A stretch of DNA of 64,000 nucleotides from Sphingorhabdus sp. SMR4y. GTDB lineage: Bacteria > Pseudomonadota > Alphaproteobacteria > Sphingomonadales > Sphingomonadaceae. Below are positions 53,416 through 61,860 of this stretch, in pieces. Each line of letters opens with the position of its first letter. Within the stretch, counting starts at the first letter, position 1. Below the pieces are notes generated by a model. That model was not told the origin of the DNA and did no database searches. It was given only the letters and a program-made list of their open reading frames with translations. Where the stretch lies: positions 620,001-684,000 of the forward strand of contig NZ_CP022336.1 in the NCBI RefSeq assembly GCF_002218195.1, given 5' to 3'. Made by a program: the position numbers and the translations under genes.

Positions 53416-53491
53416 TTATCCGTTTGGCGAACGTGCAATAATCGGGCAGTCTGCTGCTTGCATCGATTGTGCAAGCAAACGGGGAAACGCA

Positions 53492-55027
53492 TTGAAAGAT
53501 CGCGGCGATCGAGCCATTCGGGAGATTGTCATTGTCGGTGGCGGCACGGCAGGCTGGATGACGGCGGCGGCTCTATCCCACAGGCTGGGAAACAGTGGTC
53601 CCGATATCCGCCTGATAGAATCGGCGGAGATCGGGACCGTGGGCGTCGGCGAGGCAACGCTGCCGCAGATCCGGGATTTCAACCGGATGCTCGGGATCGA
53701 CGAAGCGGAACTGATGGCGCGAACCAGCGCGACCATAAAATTGGGCATTGAGTTTTGCGACTGGGGCAGGGAGGGCGATTCCTATATTCATCCTTTCGGC
53801 GTGCACGGCGAACCGATCGGACCTGTTGATTTTCATCATTACTGGGTCAGGCAAAAAGGGGAAGGCAAGGCGGAAGAATTCGGCCGTTACAGTCTCGCGA
53901 TCGAAGCGGCTCGGCTTCATAATTTCAGTCTGCCGCCCGACGTGCCGGCCTCGCTGTTCGAGGCTTATTCCTATGCGTTTCAGTTTGATGCCAGTCTTTA
54001 TGCCGCTTTCCTGGCGGAATATTCAGCAGCGCGCGGAACCGAGCGGATTGAGGGGAAGGTTGTCGCGGTAGGGCGCGATGGCGAGACTGGTTTCATCCGG
54101 TCGGTGACGCTGGCATCCGGGGAACAGATAGCGGGCGATCTGTTCGTCGACTGCTCGGGATTTCGCGGTCTGCTGATCGAGCAGGAACTGGCGACCGGCT
54201 TCGCGGACTGGAGCGCGTATCTGCCGTGCAATCGTGCCTTTGCCGTTCCCTGCGAGATTGGCGATCCGGTTGGCCCCTTCACCCGGTCGACTGCCCGATC
54301 TGCGGGCTGGCAGTGGCGCATTCCATTGCAACACAGACTTGGCAACGGTCATGTCTATTGTGACCGGTATATCAGCGATCAGGATGCGCTCGACGATCTG
54401 ATGGAGAATCTCGAGGGCGAGCCGATCGCCGAACCGAAGCAATTGTTCTTCAAAACCGGCAAGCGCGAGAAATTATGGAACCGGAATTGTGTGGCGATCG
54501 GGCTGTCCGGCGGTTTTCTGGAGCCGCTGGAGTCGACCAGTATCGACTTGATCCAAAGCGGAATCCTGAACCTGATCGCGCTGTTCCCGGAAAAGCAGTG
54601 CGCCGCTTCCGACGTCGAGGAATATAATCGCGTGATGGATCTCGAATATGATCGCGTACGTGATTTCCTGATGCTGCATTATGTACTCAACCAGCGCGAC
54701 GAGCCGTTCTGGCGGGATATGCGGGAAATGGTCTGGCCGGACAGTCTGAGCGAAAAGGTCGAAGCGTTCAAGCGACGGGGGCTGGTTCCGCAATATGATC
54801 ACGGCCTGTTTCAGCCGGCGAGTTGGCTATCCGTGTTTATCGGCCAGAATCTCCTGCCGGAAACCTGTGATCCACGGGTCGACAGCATGGCCGCTGGCGA
54901 TCGTGCGAGCGAGCTGGAGCGTATCAGGACAGCGATCGACGCCAGCGCCGGCAGAATGGGCAAGCATCTCGCGTTTATCGAGACATATCGGGCCCGCTTT
55001 TCCGGTTCCCGGAGCGACGCGCGATGA
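53492..55027 (+). CDS. Flavin-dependent halogenase (tryptophan halogenase family)
   Basis: A 511-residue FADH2-dependent halogenase-fold protein. All signature residues are present: GGGTAGWM (16-23), GVGEATLP, the catalytic Lys83 in ATIKLGIEF, WQWRIP (273-278) that prevents mono-oxygenase behaviour, and Glu347 in LEPLESTSI. It should form HOCl or HOBr from halide, O2 and FADH2; the substrate is not evident and may not be free tryptophan. It is coupled by an ATGA overlap to a degenerate homologue. Confidence 0.88.
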   Translation: MKDRGDRAIREIVIVGGGTAGWMTAAALSHRLGNSGPDIRLIESAEIGTVGVGEATLPQIRDFNRMLGIDEAELMARTSATIKLGIEFCDWGREGDSYIHPFGVHGEPIGPVDFHHYWVRQKGEGKAEEFGRYSLAIEAARLHNFSLPPDVPASLFEAYSYAFQFDASLYAAFLAEYSAARGTERIEGKVVAVGRDGETGFIRSVTLASGEQIAGDLFVDCSGFRGLLIEQELATGFADWSAYLPCNRAFAVPCEIGDPVGPFTRSTARSAGWQWRIPLQHRLGNGHVYCDRYISDQDALDDLMENLEGEPIAEPKQLFFKTGKREKLWNRNCVAIGLSGGFLEPLESTSIDLIQSGILNLIALFPEKQCAASDVEEYNRVMDLEYDRVRDFLMLHYVLNQRDEPFWRDMREMVWPDSLSEKVEAFKRRGLVPQYDHGLFQPASWLSVFIGQNLLPETCDPRVDSMAAGDRASELERIRTAIDASAGRMGKHLAFIETYRARFSGSRSDAR

Positions 55028-56481
55028 GCGGTGGTGAGCAGCCGTTGAGGCGGATTGCCATATTCGGCAAAAGCCATGAACTCTGGCCGGTCGCGGCTTT
55101 GCTCGAACTCGAATTGCCACCGGATATCACGCTGGTGCTGGTCGAAGATACGCGCCCGGTCGAACCGGCGGCGGTGACCGTCCGCCTTGATGATCCGCTG
55201 TTGTTAAGGCTCGGGATCAATGGTGAGGACTTGCAAAAGACGAGCAGCGCCGTTTTTGCTCTGGGATGCGAATTGCGGGACTGGAAAGATGGCAGCAGCA
55301 GCTTTTTCCTGACCGGTTCCGGGAGCCTGCCTGCGGTTGATGATGTGGCCATTCACCAGATCATGTTGCGGGCTGCGGAACTCAATGACCAGCGAGATCG
55401 ACTTGCCTATCTCTATCAGCCCTTTCGTCTGCCAGCCCGTGCGGCGGCAGCCGGAAAATTTGCCTTTCAATCGCCGGACCCGCGGTCGCCGCTGAGCATG
55501 TTGCGTCCGACCGTCCAGATTGATCGCGCCGAATATGCCGAACTGTTCAGGCAGAGAACGAAGTCGCGGCGGACGGAGATTGTCAAGGCGAGCCCAAAAT
55601 TTGCTTTCCCGTCATCAGACGGCGGGGCGATCGATCGGATCGCACTCGACAACGGTGCTGCGATAAAGGCCGATTTCCATATCGATATGTCAGGCGAAGC
55701 CAGCGGTTTGGTAACAGATTTTCCCCGCCCGGACTGGCACTCGATTGCCGGTAAACTGCCTTTCGACCGATTGCTCTCCGGCACGCAAACGGGCGTGCCG
55801 TCAGCAGCCGAAAGACATGTTGTTGCTCGGGCGATCAGGGGGGGATTGATGATCAGCACTCCGCTGCGCGAACGATCGACCGTGCAGCTCCTCTGCCTAT
55901 CCGGCCATTTGTCCGCGGATGAATGGCGGGCGCTTGTCGGGAGCGAGGCGCAGGAGATCCGGCTTGATCCGGGATATGTCGACCAGGCCTGGACTGGCAA
56001 TATGGTGCGACTGGGCAGCGCTTCCGCCAGCCTTGGACCGTTTTTATCCGCCGACACGACGATATTGCACCGGCAGGCGGTCATTCTGGCAAATCATTTG
56101 CCAGCCCGGCTGGACATGACGGTCGAAGCCCGCGAATATAACCGGCGACACCTGGCTGCGGTGGAACATGTGCGCGATTTTACGCTGCTGCCTTTCGCAC
56201 TCAACCGCCGGACCGATTTGCCCTGGTCGGGAATTGAGAAGCAGAGGATGCCGGAAAATCTGCGCAGAAGAATTGACCAGTTTCGTAGTCGCGGCCGGTT
56301 GGTCGCGTTCGAAGATGAAATATTCGACGAACAGAGCTGGATCGATCTGATGATGGGCTTTGGTATAGTACCCGACCGGTTCGATCCGATGGCGCAAACG
56401 CTCGATATGGCAGCAATGCCCCGGCGGTTGAAAAACCTCACCAGGGCCTTTGATCGGGCTCTAGCGGAAATGCCGTTATAG
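55024..56481 (+). CDS. Degenerate halogenase-fold protein (pseudo-halogenase)
   Basis: A 485-residue protein that aligns along its length with the upstream halogenase but has lost each signature: the FAD loop is FGKSHELW instead of GGGTAGW, the catalytic Lys is Ala79 (SAVFALGCEL), WxWxIP is replaced by GLMISTP, and the Glu is replaced by Leu (SLGPFLSAD). The C-terminal region RDFTLLPFALNRRTDLPW keeps family residues. It is probably a non-catalytic partner or an enzyme with a changed activity. Alignment by eye. Confidence 0.7.
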   Translation: MSGGEQPLRRIAIFGKSHELWPVAALLELELPPDITLVLVEDTRPVEPAAVTVRLDDPLLLRLGINGEDLQKTSSAVFALGCELRDWKDGSSSFFLTGSGSLPAVDDVAIHQIMLRAAELNDQRDRLAYLYQPFRLPARAAAAGKFAFQSPDPRSPLSMLRPTVQIDRAEYAELFRQRTKSRRTEIVKASPKFAFPSSDGGAIDRIALDNGAAIKADFHIDMSGEASGLVTDFPRPDWHSIAGKLPFDRLLSGTQTGVPSAAERHVVARAIRGGLMISTPLRERSTVQLLCLSGHLSADEWRALVGSEAQEIRLDPGYVDQAWTGNMVRLGSASASLGPFLSADTTILHRQAVILANHLPARLDMTVEAREYNRRHLAAVEHVRDFTLLPFALNRRTDLPWSGIEKQRMPENLRRRIDQFRSRGRLVAFEDEIFDEQSWIDLMMGFGIVPDRFDPMAQTLDMAAMPRRLKNLTRAFDRALAEMPL

Positions 56482-56534
56482 GCGGGTATAGGCAGATAGC
56501 CGCAGCAGCGCTGCTTGAAACTCGCTGCCCTGGC

Positions 56535-57776
56535 CTAGTCCGCCAGCTCTACCTGCCGCACGTCATAGCCGGACTTGTTGAGATCGGCGATCAGGGCTTC
56601 GAGCTGCTCGCGGTCCTTGGCTTCGCATTCGATGTCGGTAATCAGGCCCTTGGCCGGCAGGTTGGTGAACACCCGCTGGTGATAGACCTCGATGATATTG
56701 ACATCATGCTCGGCAAATTGCTTGACCACATTATAAAGCGCACCGGGCTGGTCACGGAGATGCAGGCGGAGACGGGCGAGGCGACCCGAGCGGGCGAGAT
56801 CGCGCAGCAGGACATTGGCCAGCAGACGCGTGTCGATATTGCCGCCGCACAGGACCAGGCCGACTTTTTCGCCGCTGAATTTTTCCTTGTTGGCGAGCAG
56901 CGCGGCAAGACCGGCCGCGCCGGCGCCTTCGACCACAGTCTTCTCGATCTGCAGCAGCAGGCTGACCGCGCCTTCCAGCTGCGCTTCGCTGACCAGCAAG
57001 ATCTCGTCGACATATTTCTGGATGATCGCCGCGGTAAATTCAGAGGGATTGCGCACGGCGATGCCCTCGGCCAGCGTGTCGCCGCCGGCTGTCACCGTCT
57101 GGCCGGTCAACTTGCCGTACATGCTGGGGTAGAGCGCGGCCTGCACGCCGGTCATCTTGATATCCGGATTGAGGGCGCGGGCTGCGGTTGCCATGCCGGA
57201 AAATAATCCGCCGCCGCCGATCGGGATGATCAGCCGGTCGAGATCGGGAATGGCCTCGAGCATTTCAATTGCCACGGTTCCTTGCCCCGCCGCGACATGC
57301 GGATCGTCAAAGGCGTGGATATAGGTGAGGCCCCGCTGGTCTGCGAGGAGCATGGCATGGGCATAGGCCTCGTCATAATTGCCGCCAAAAATGACGATCT
57401 CGGCGCCATGTCCACGGGTCTGCTCGACTTTCACCATCGGCGTCGTGCTCGGCATGACGATGGTCGCCGGGATGGCGAGTTTTTTGGCGTTATAGGCGAG
57501 CCCCTGGGCATGATTGCCGGCGGAAGCGGCGATGACACCGGCCTTGCGCTTGCTTTCATCCATCAGCAGCAGGGCGTTCAGCGCGCCGCGCTCCTTATAG
57601 GCAGCGGTGAATTGCAAATTCTCGAACTTCAGGAAGACTTCCGCGCCGCTCAGTTCGGACAGGGTAATGCTCTTCAAAGTCGGCGTGTGGACGACGCGGT
57701 CTTTGATCCGGTCGTGGGCGGCTTTTACATCTTCATAGTCGAAGGAGGGGAGAGCGGGCTTTTGCAAATCATTCAT
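56535..57776 (-). CDS. ilvA: Threonine ammonia-lyase (biosynthetic/catabolic)
   Basis: A 413-residue PLP enzyme that makes 2-oxobutanoate from Thr. The PLP Lys61 lies in FTAAYKERGA, the phosphate-binding loop is PIGGGGLFSG, and the ACT-like domain is at the C-terminus (about 335-413, RLRLHLRDQPGALYNVVKQF in part). One ACT-type domain and this length match the short form, which is less clearly tied to Ile synthesis. ATG 57776 (MNDLQKPALPSF) is preferred. Confidence 0.9.
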   Translation of the reverse strand: MNDLQKPALPSFDYEDVKAAHDRIKDRVVHTPTLKSITLSELSGAEVFLKFENLQFTAAYKERGALNALLLMDESKRKAGVIAASAGNHAQGLAYNAKKLAIPATIVMPSTTPMVKVEQTRGHGAEIVIFGGNYDEAYAHAMLLADQRGLTYIHAFDDPHVAAGQGTVAIEMLEAIPDLDRLIIPIGGGGLFSGMATAARALNPDIKMTGVQAALYPSMYGKLTGQTVTAGGDTLAEGIAVRNPSEFTAAIIQKYVDEILLVSEAQLEGAVSLLLQIEKTVVEGAGAAGLAALLANKEKFSGEKVGLVLCGGNIDTRLLANVLLRDLARSGRLARLRLHLRDQPGALYNVVKQFAEHDVNIIEVYHQRVFTNLPAKGLITDIECEAKDREQLEALIADLNKSGYDVRQVELAD

Positions 57777-57851
57777 ATCGCCTGTGCCCCTAACGCATCT
57801 GGTCATCGAGGGAAACAATGATTATGGCCGTGCAACAGCTTAGGGGATATT

Positions 57852-58724
57852 ATGGCAAAAATTGCATTTATCGGGATCGGTGTGATGGGTGGCCCCATGG
57901 CCGGGCATCTGGCTGCAGCGGGACATGAGCTTACTGTCTATAACCGGACCAGGGCCAAGGCCGAAACATGGGTTGCCGAACATGGCGGTGAGATCGCGGA
58001 AAACCCCGCCGAGGCAGCACGCGACAAGCAGATCGTGATTAGCTGTGTCGGCAATGACGATGATCTTGCCTCGGTCACCATGGGCCGCGACGGTGCCTTT
58101 TCGACCATGGCTTCTGCTGCCCTGTTCATCGATCATACCACCGTTTCGGCGCGCATTGCCCGGCAATTGTCGGTAGAGGCCGAAGGACGCGGTATCCATG
58201 TCGTCGACGCGCCGGTCTCCGGCGGACAGGCCGGCGCGGAAAACGGGACTCTATCAATCATGTGCGGCGGCAGCGCAGAAGCCTTTGCCGCAGCCGAACT
58301 GATCATGACCGCCTATGCCGGGCGGATCGTCCACGTCGGCCGCACTGGCGCCGGACAGACGACGAAAATGTGCAACCAGATCGCGATCGCCGGGGTCCTG
58401 GAAGGGCTGTCCGAAGCGCTGCGATTTGCCCAAGCCAGCCGGCTCGATCTGGACAAGGTGTATGAGGCAATTTCCGGCGGCGCGGCGCAGAGCTGGCAGA
58501 TGGACAATCGCTGGGCGACGATGGCCGAAGACAAGTTCGATTTTGGTTTTGCCGTTGACTGGATGCGCAAGGATCTGGGGCTGGCCATGGAAGAGGCCCG
58601 GACCAACGGCGCGACTATTCCGGTCGCCGCGCTGGTCGATCAATTCTATGCAGAGGTGCAGGCCGCAGGCGGCGGACGCAATGATACCAGCAGCCTGATC
58701 TCCCGCCTTCCGAAAAGAAAATAA
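57852..58724 (+). CDS. NAD(P)-dependent beta-hydroxyacid dehydrogenase
   Basis: A 290-residue member of the 3-hydroxyisobutyrate dehydrogenase / tartronate semialdehyde reductase family. It has the cofactor loop GIGVMGGPMAGHL (about 7-19), the substrate-binding DAPVSGGQAGAENGTL, and the catalytic Lys in GAGQTTKMCNQ. Substrate could be 3-hydroxyisobutyrate, tartronate semialdehyde or a similar acid. It is followed 13 bp later by the YtcJ-like amidohydrolase. Confidence 0.9.
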   Translation: MAKIAFIGIGVMGGPMAGHLAAAGHELTVYNRTRAKAETWVAEHGGEIAENPAEAARDKQIVISCVGNDDDLASVTMGRDGAFSTMASAALFIDHTTVSARIARQLSVEAEGRGIHVVDAPVSGGQAGAENGTLSIMCGGSAEAFAAAELIMTAYAGRIVHVGRTGAGQTTKMCNQIAIAGVLEGLSEALRFAQASRLDLDKVYEAISGGAAQSWQMDNRWATMAEDKFDFGFAVDWMRKDLGLAMEEARTNGATIPVAALVDQFYAEVQAAGGGRNDTSSLISRLPKRK

Positions 58725-58737
58725 GAGGATCGATGAC

Positions 58738-60408
58738 ATGGGCGGCAGACTGAAGAAATTTGGCGGGATATGCAGCGCGATTGCAGCGAGCGTCATGCTG
58801 TTTCCCGCTGTCGCGCAAGCCGACAGCCTGATCGAGAATGTCAATGGCATGACTCTCGACAGCGAGGGCAGGGTGATCCGCTTCGTCGCGATGCTGGTCG
58901 ACGATGCGGGCAGGGTGAAGCAGTTGCTCGACCGGAACGACAAGCGGCCGCGCGACGTCGATTTCCAGTTCGACGGCAAGGGCCGCACGCTGATACCGGG
59001 TTTTTTTGACGCTCACGGCCATGTCATGGACACGGGATTCAGCGCTCTCACCCTGGATTTGTCGGGCAGCGAGACGCTCGCCGATGCGCTCGCCAGAATA
59101 GAACGATATGCCGCCGACAATCCGGGCAAGCCGTGGATTATCGGCACGGGCTGGAATCAGGAAACCTGGGGGCTCGGCCGCTTTCCCAACGCGGCAGAAC
59201 TGGATGCAGTGATCCCCGATCGTCCTGTCTATCTCTCCCGCGTTGACGGCCACGCGGCCTGGGTCAATGGCACAGCGATGAAGGCTGCTGGTATTTCCAG
59301 TGCATCCAGATCTCCCCGTGGCGGCACGATTGAAAAGGCGGGTGGCAAGCCGACGGGCATTTTTGTCGATGCGGCGATGAAGCTGTTCGAGGCAGCCATT
59401 CCGGCGCCGCGCCCGGTCGAGCGCGATCTGGCGCTCGCCAAGGCGCAGGACATGTTGCTGGCCAACGGGGTAACCGCGATCGCCGATATGGGCACCACCA
59501 TGCAGGATTGGCAGAGCTTTCGCCGGGCGGGAGACAAGGGGCAGCTTAAGATCCGGATTATTTCCTATGCCGCCGACATCGACAATATGATCGCTATCGC
59601 CGGGCCGTCGCCGTCGCCCTGGCTCTATGAGGACCGTCTTAAACTGGCAGGCGTCAAATTATATCTCGACGGGGCGCTGGGCTCGCGTGGCGCTCTGCTG
59701 AAACAGCCTTATGCGGACAAGCCGGGCGAAAGCGGACTGGCGATGCTCGGATCGGCGCAACTGAAGAACAAGATGAGCCGTGCCGCCATGGACGGTTTCC
59801 AGACCGCGGTTCATGCGATCGGCGACAAGGCCAATGACGAAATCCTGTCGGCTGTCGAAGAGCTGCAGATCACCTACAAGGGGGATCGTCGCTGGCGGGT
59901 GGAACATGCACAGATTATCGATCCGGCCGATCTCAGCCGGTTTGCCGCAACCGGCACGATTGCCTCGATGCAGCCCGTGCACCAGACCTCCGACCGGCTG
60001 ATGGCGGAAGCCCGCCTCGGGCCCGACCGTTTGCACGGCGCCTATGCCTGGAAATCACTGGCGGATTCAGGCGCCCGCCTGGCCTTTGGCACCGATGTTC
60101 CGGTGGAATCGCCGAACCCCTTCGCCGGACTGGCGGCGGCGCTGACCCGGGAGGATGCCGACGGTCAGCCGTTCGGTGGCTGGATGCCGGCCGAGCGGCT
60201 AAGCCGTGCGCAGGCCTGGCAAGCCTATACATCCGGCGCGGCCTATGCCGCGTTTTCCGAAGACCGTCTGGGAACGCTGGAACCGGGGAAAAGAGCGGAT
60301 TTCCTGATCGTCGACCAGGATGTCATGCTGGCAACTCCGGCGCAGATCCGGCAAATGCAGGTTCTGCAGACCTGGATCGCCGGCAAGCCCGTATTTGTTC
60401 GAAAATAA
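58738..60408 (+). CDS. Exported YtcJ-like amidohydrolase
   Basis: A 556-residue amidohydrolase of the YtcJ/PF07969 type, with a signal peptide (cleavage near AQA, residue 29). The metal ligands are kept: HGHVMD (in FFDAHGHVMD), the Lys/His segment KLYLDGALGSRGA, VHAIGDKAND and HAQIIDPAD, and FGTDVPVESPNP with the final Asp. These enzymes hydrolyse N-acyl or formamide-like bonds; substrate is unknown. It is probably co-transcribed with the dehydrogenase upstream. Confidence 0.9.
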   Translation: MGGRLKKFGGICSAIAASVMLFPAVAQADSLIENVNGMTLDSEGRVIRFVAMLVDDAGRVKQLLDRNDKRPRDVDFQFDGKGRTLIPGFFDAHGHVMDTGFSALTLDLSGSETLADALARIERYAADNPGKPWIIGTGWNQETWGLGRFPNAAELDAVIPDRPVYLSRVDGHAAWVNGTAMKAAGISSASRSPRGGTIEKAGGKPTGIFVDAAMKLFEAAIPAPRPVERDLALAKAQDMLLANGVTAIADMGTTMQDWQSFRRAGDKGQLKIRIISYAADIDNMIAIAGPSPSPWLYEDRLKLAGVKLYLDGALGSRGALLKQPYADKPGESGLAMLGSAQLKNKMSRAAMDGFQTAVHAIGDKANDEILSAVEELQITYKGDRRWRVEHAQIIDPADLSRFAATGTIASMQPVHQTSDRLMAEARLGPDRLHGAYAWKSLADSGARLAFGTDVPVESPNPFAGLAAALTREDADGQPFGGWMPAERLSRAQAWQAYTSGAAYAAFSEDRLGTLEPGKRADFLIVDQDVMLATPAQIRQMQVLQTWIAGKPVFVRK

Positions 60409-60606
60409 TCGCATTTGAGTCATTGGCGACAAATTGTTCGCCGGGATCAATCAATTTTGCGAGATGGTTGCGGCGAATCGCCAACTAGGATAAATAGTCG
60501 CGTACGAAGGCCGAAGTATCGAGGGAAGTCTTCGTAATTCAACAGGGCGCTGGTTAGTTCATTTTTCGACTTTTAATTTTTTGATAAGACCTGATTGGAG
60601 CATTTT

Positions 60607-60843
60607 ATGAAATTCGGTTCTCTGGCTGCGAGCCTCGCAGTCTTCACTCTGGCTGCCTCCCCGGTTGCAGCCCAATCGACCGGCAGAGTCGACTCGACTG
60701 TTCAGCGTGCTGACGCCAAGCTCGCTACGCTTGACAATCTGGAAGGCGAAAACGGCATTCTGATTGCTCTGCTGGCAGCGGCAGCGGTTATTGCGGGAAT
60801 CATCATCATCGCCGATGATGATGATGAACCGACGAGCCCCTGA
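60607..60843 (+). CDS. Small exported membrane protein with acidic tail
   Basis: A 78-residue protein: signal peptide (cleavage after about Ala21, PVAAQ), a short soluble segment, a strong transmembrane helix (ILIALLAAAAVIAGIIIIA) and the acidic tail DDDDEPTSP. The shape is common in small sphingomonad proteins without known function. It has its own 198-bp leader and a strong terminator, so it is an independent, perhaps highly expressed, unit. ATG 60607 is preceded by a GATTGGAG Shine-Dalgarno. Confidence 0.75.
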   Translation: MKFGSLAASLAVFTLAASPVAAQSTGRVDSTVQRADAKLATLDNLEGENGILIALLAAAAVIAGIIIIADDDDEPTSP

Positions 60844-60870
60844 ACCCGCTGCGCAGATAAAACTGATTTG

Positions 60871-60898
60871 AAAACGGGGCGATTTTCGCCCCGTTTTT
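60871..60898 (+). terminator. Rho-independent terminator
   Basis: AAAACGGGGCGA (60871-60882), loop TTT, TCGCCCCGTTTT (60886-60897) with continuing T residues. It ends the small exported protein gene. Confidence 0.93.
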
Positions 60899-61017
60899 AT
60901 TGGATCCATCCAATCCTGACTATTGTGAACGTTTGTGGTAAATCGCCTTTTCATTTTGATTGTCGCGATGCATATTGTCCCTGTCGATTCTCAAGAATGT
61001 AACAAAAGGCTGGCTTT

Positions 61018-61782
61018 GTGACTGCACCCGTTCGCTTTCCGCGATTCTTTGTGACAAACCCAAGCCCATGCCCCTATCTGCCCGGAAAAAGCGAACGCAA
61101 GGTGTTTACCGAGCTGAACGGTCCTCATACCGAAGAGCTGAATGACGCGCTTGGGCGGATCGGATTCCGCCGCAGCCAGAATGTTGCCTATCGGCCAAGT
61201 TGTCTGGATTGCAAAGCCTGCGTTTCGGTGCGGGTGCTGACCGATGAATTCCGTCCCAGCGCCACGCAAAGGAAGCTGATCCGGCGGAATAGCGATCTGG
61301 TCGTGGAGGCGTGCGAACCCTGGGCCACCGACGAGCAATTCCAGCTGCTCCAGAAATATCTCGCAAAACGCCACCCGGGCGGTGGCATGGCGGAAATGGA
61401 CGAGATGGATTATTCCGACATGGTCGAGCAATCGCCAGTCAAAAGCTTTGTAATAGAATATCGCGAGCCGACGGACGATGGCAGCAAGGGACGGCTGGTC
61501 GGCGCCTGTCTTACTGACCAGCAGGGTGATGGGTTGTCCATGATCTACAGTTTCTTTGACGCGGACCATGGAGAGCGCAGCGGTCTCGGCAATTATATCA
61601 TCATGGATCATATCCTGCGCGCCAAGTCTGCCGGGCTGCCCTATGTCTATCTTGGCTATTGGGTCGATGGCTCACCGCAGATGGAGTATAAAGTCCGTTT
61701 CCGGCCGCTCGAGAAGCTCGGCCCTGATGGATGGCAGCGGTTTGATCCCGCCGCATTGCTCCGGTCACAATGTCCCAACTGA
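61018..61782 (+). CDS. bpt: Aspartate/glutamate leucyltransferase (Bpt)
   Basis: Bpt attaches Leu from Leu-tRNA to proteins with N-terminal Asp or Glu, marking them for ClpSP degradation. The 254-residue product has the [16 protein letters not shown] start region, the Cys pair in [12 protein letters not shown], and the GNAT-like core [19 protein letters not shown] and [17 protein letters not shown] of the bacterial ATE/Bpt family. GTG 61018 gives the family N-terminus. It ends at a bidirectional terminator. Confidence 0.94.
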   Translation: MTAPVRFPRFFVTNPSPCPYLPGKSERKVFTELNGPHTEELNDALGRIGFRRSQNVAYRPSCLDCKACVSVRVLTDEFRPSATQRKLIRRNSDLVVEACEPWATDEQFQLLQKYLAKRHPGGGMAEMDEMDYSDMVEQSPVKSFVIEYREPTDDGSKGRLVGACLTDQQGDGLSMIYSFFDADHGERSGLGNYIIMDHILRAKSAGLPYVYLGYWVDGSPQMEYKVRFRPLEKLGPDGWQRFDPAALLRSQCPN

Positions 61783-61808
61783 TCCTGCGATAGATAGAGC
61801 GCATAAAA

Positions 61809-61844
61809 AAGCCTGCCAACCGCATGAGGTTGGCAGGCTTTTCA
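61809..61844. terminator. Bidirectional terminator between bpt and the next gene
   Basis: AAGCCTGCCAACC (61809-61821) and GGTTGGCAGGCTT (61828-61840) form a perfect 13-bp stem. TTTTC follows on the plus strand; on the minus strand the stem runs into TTTTTTATG. Confidence 0.93.
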
Positions 61845-61860
61845 ATGACTGGCTGACGGT

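Noticed and set aside
55024-56481. Second halogenase-fold gene as a decayed pseudogene
   Set aside because: The frame is complete (485 codons), keeps family residues outside the active site, has normal codon use and a coupled start, all of which argue for an expressed protein.
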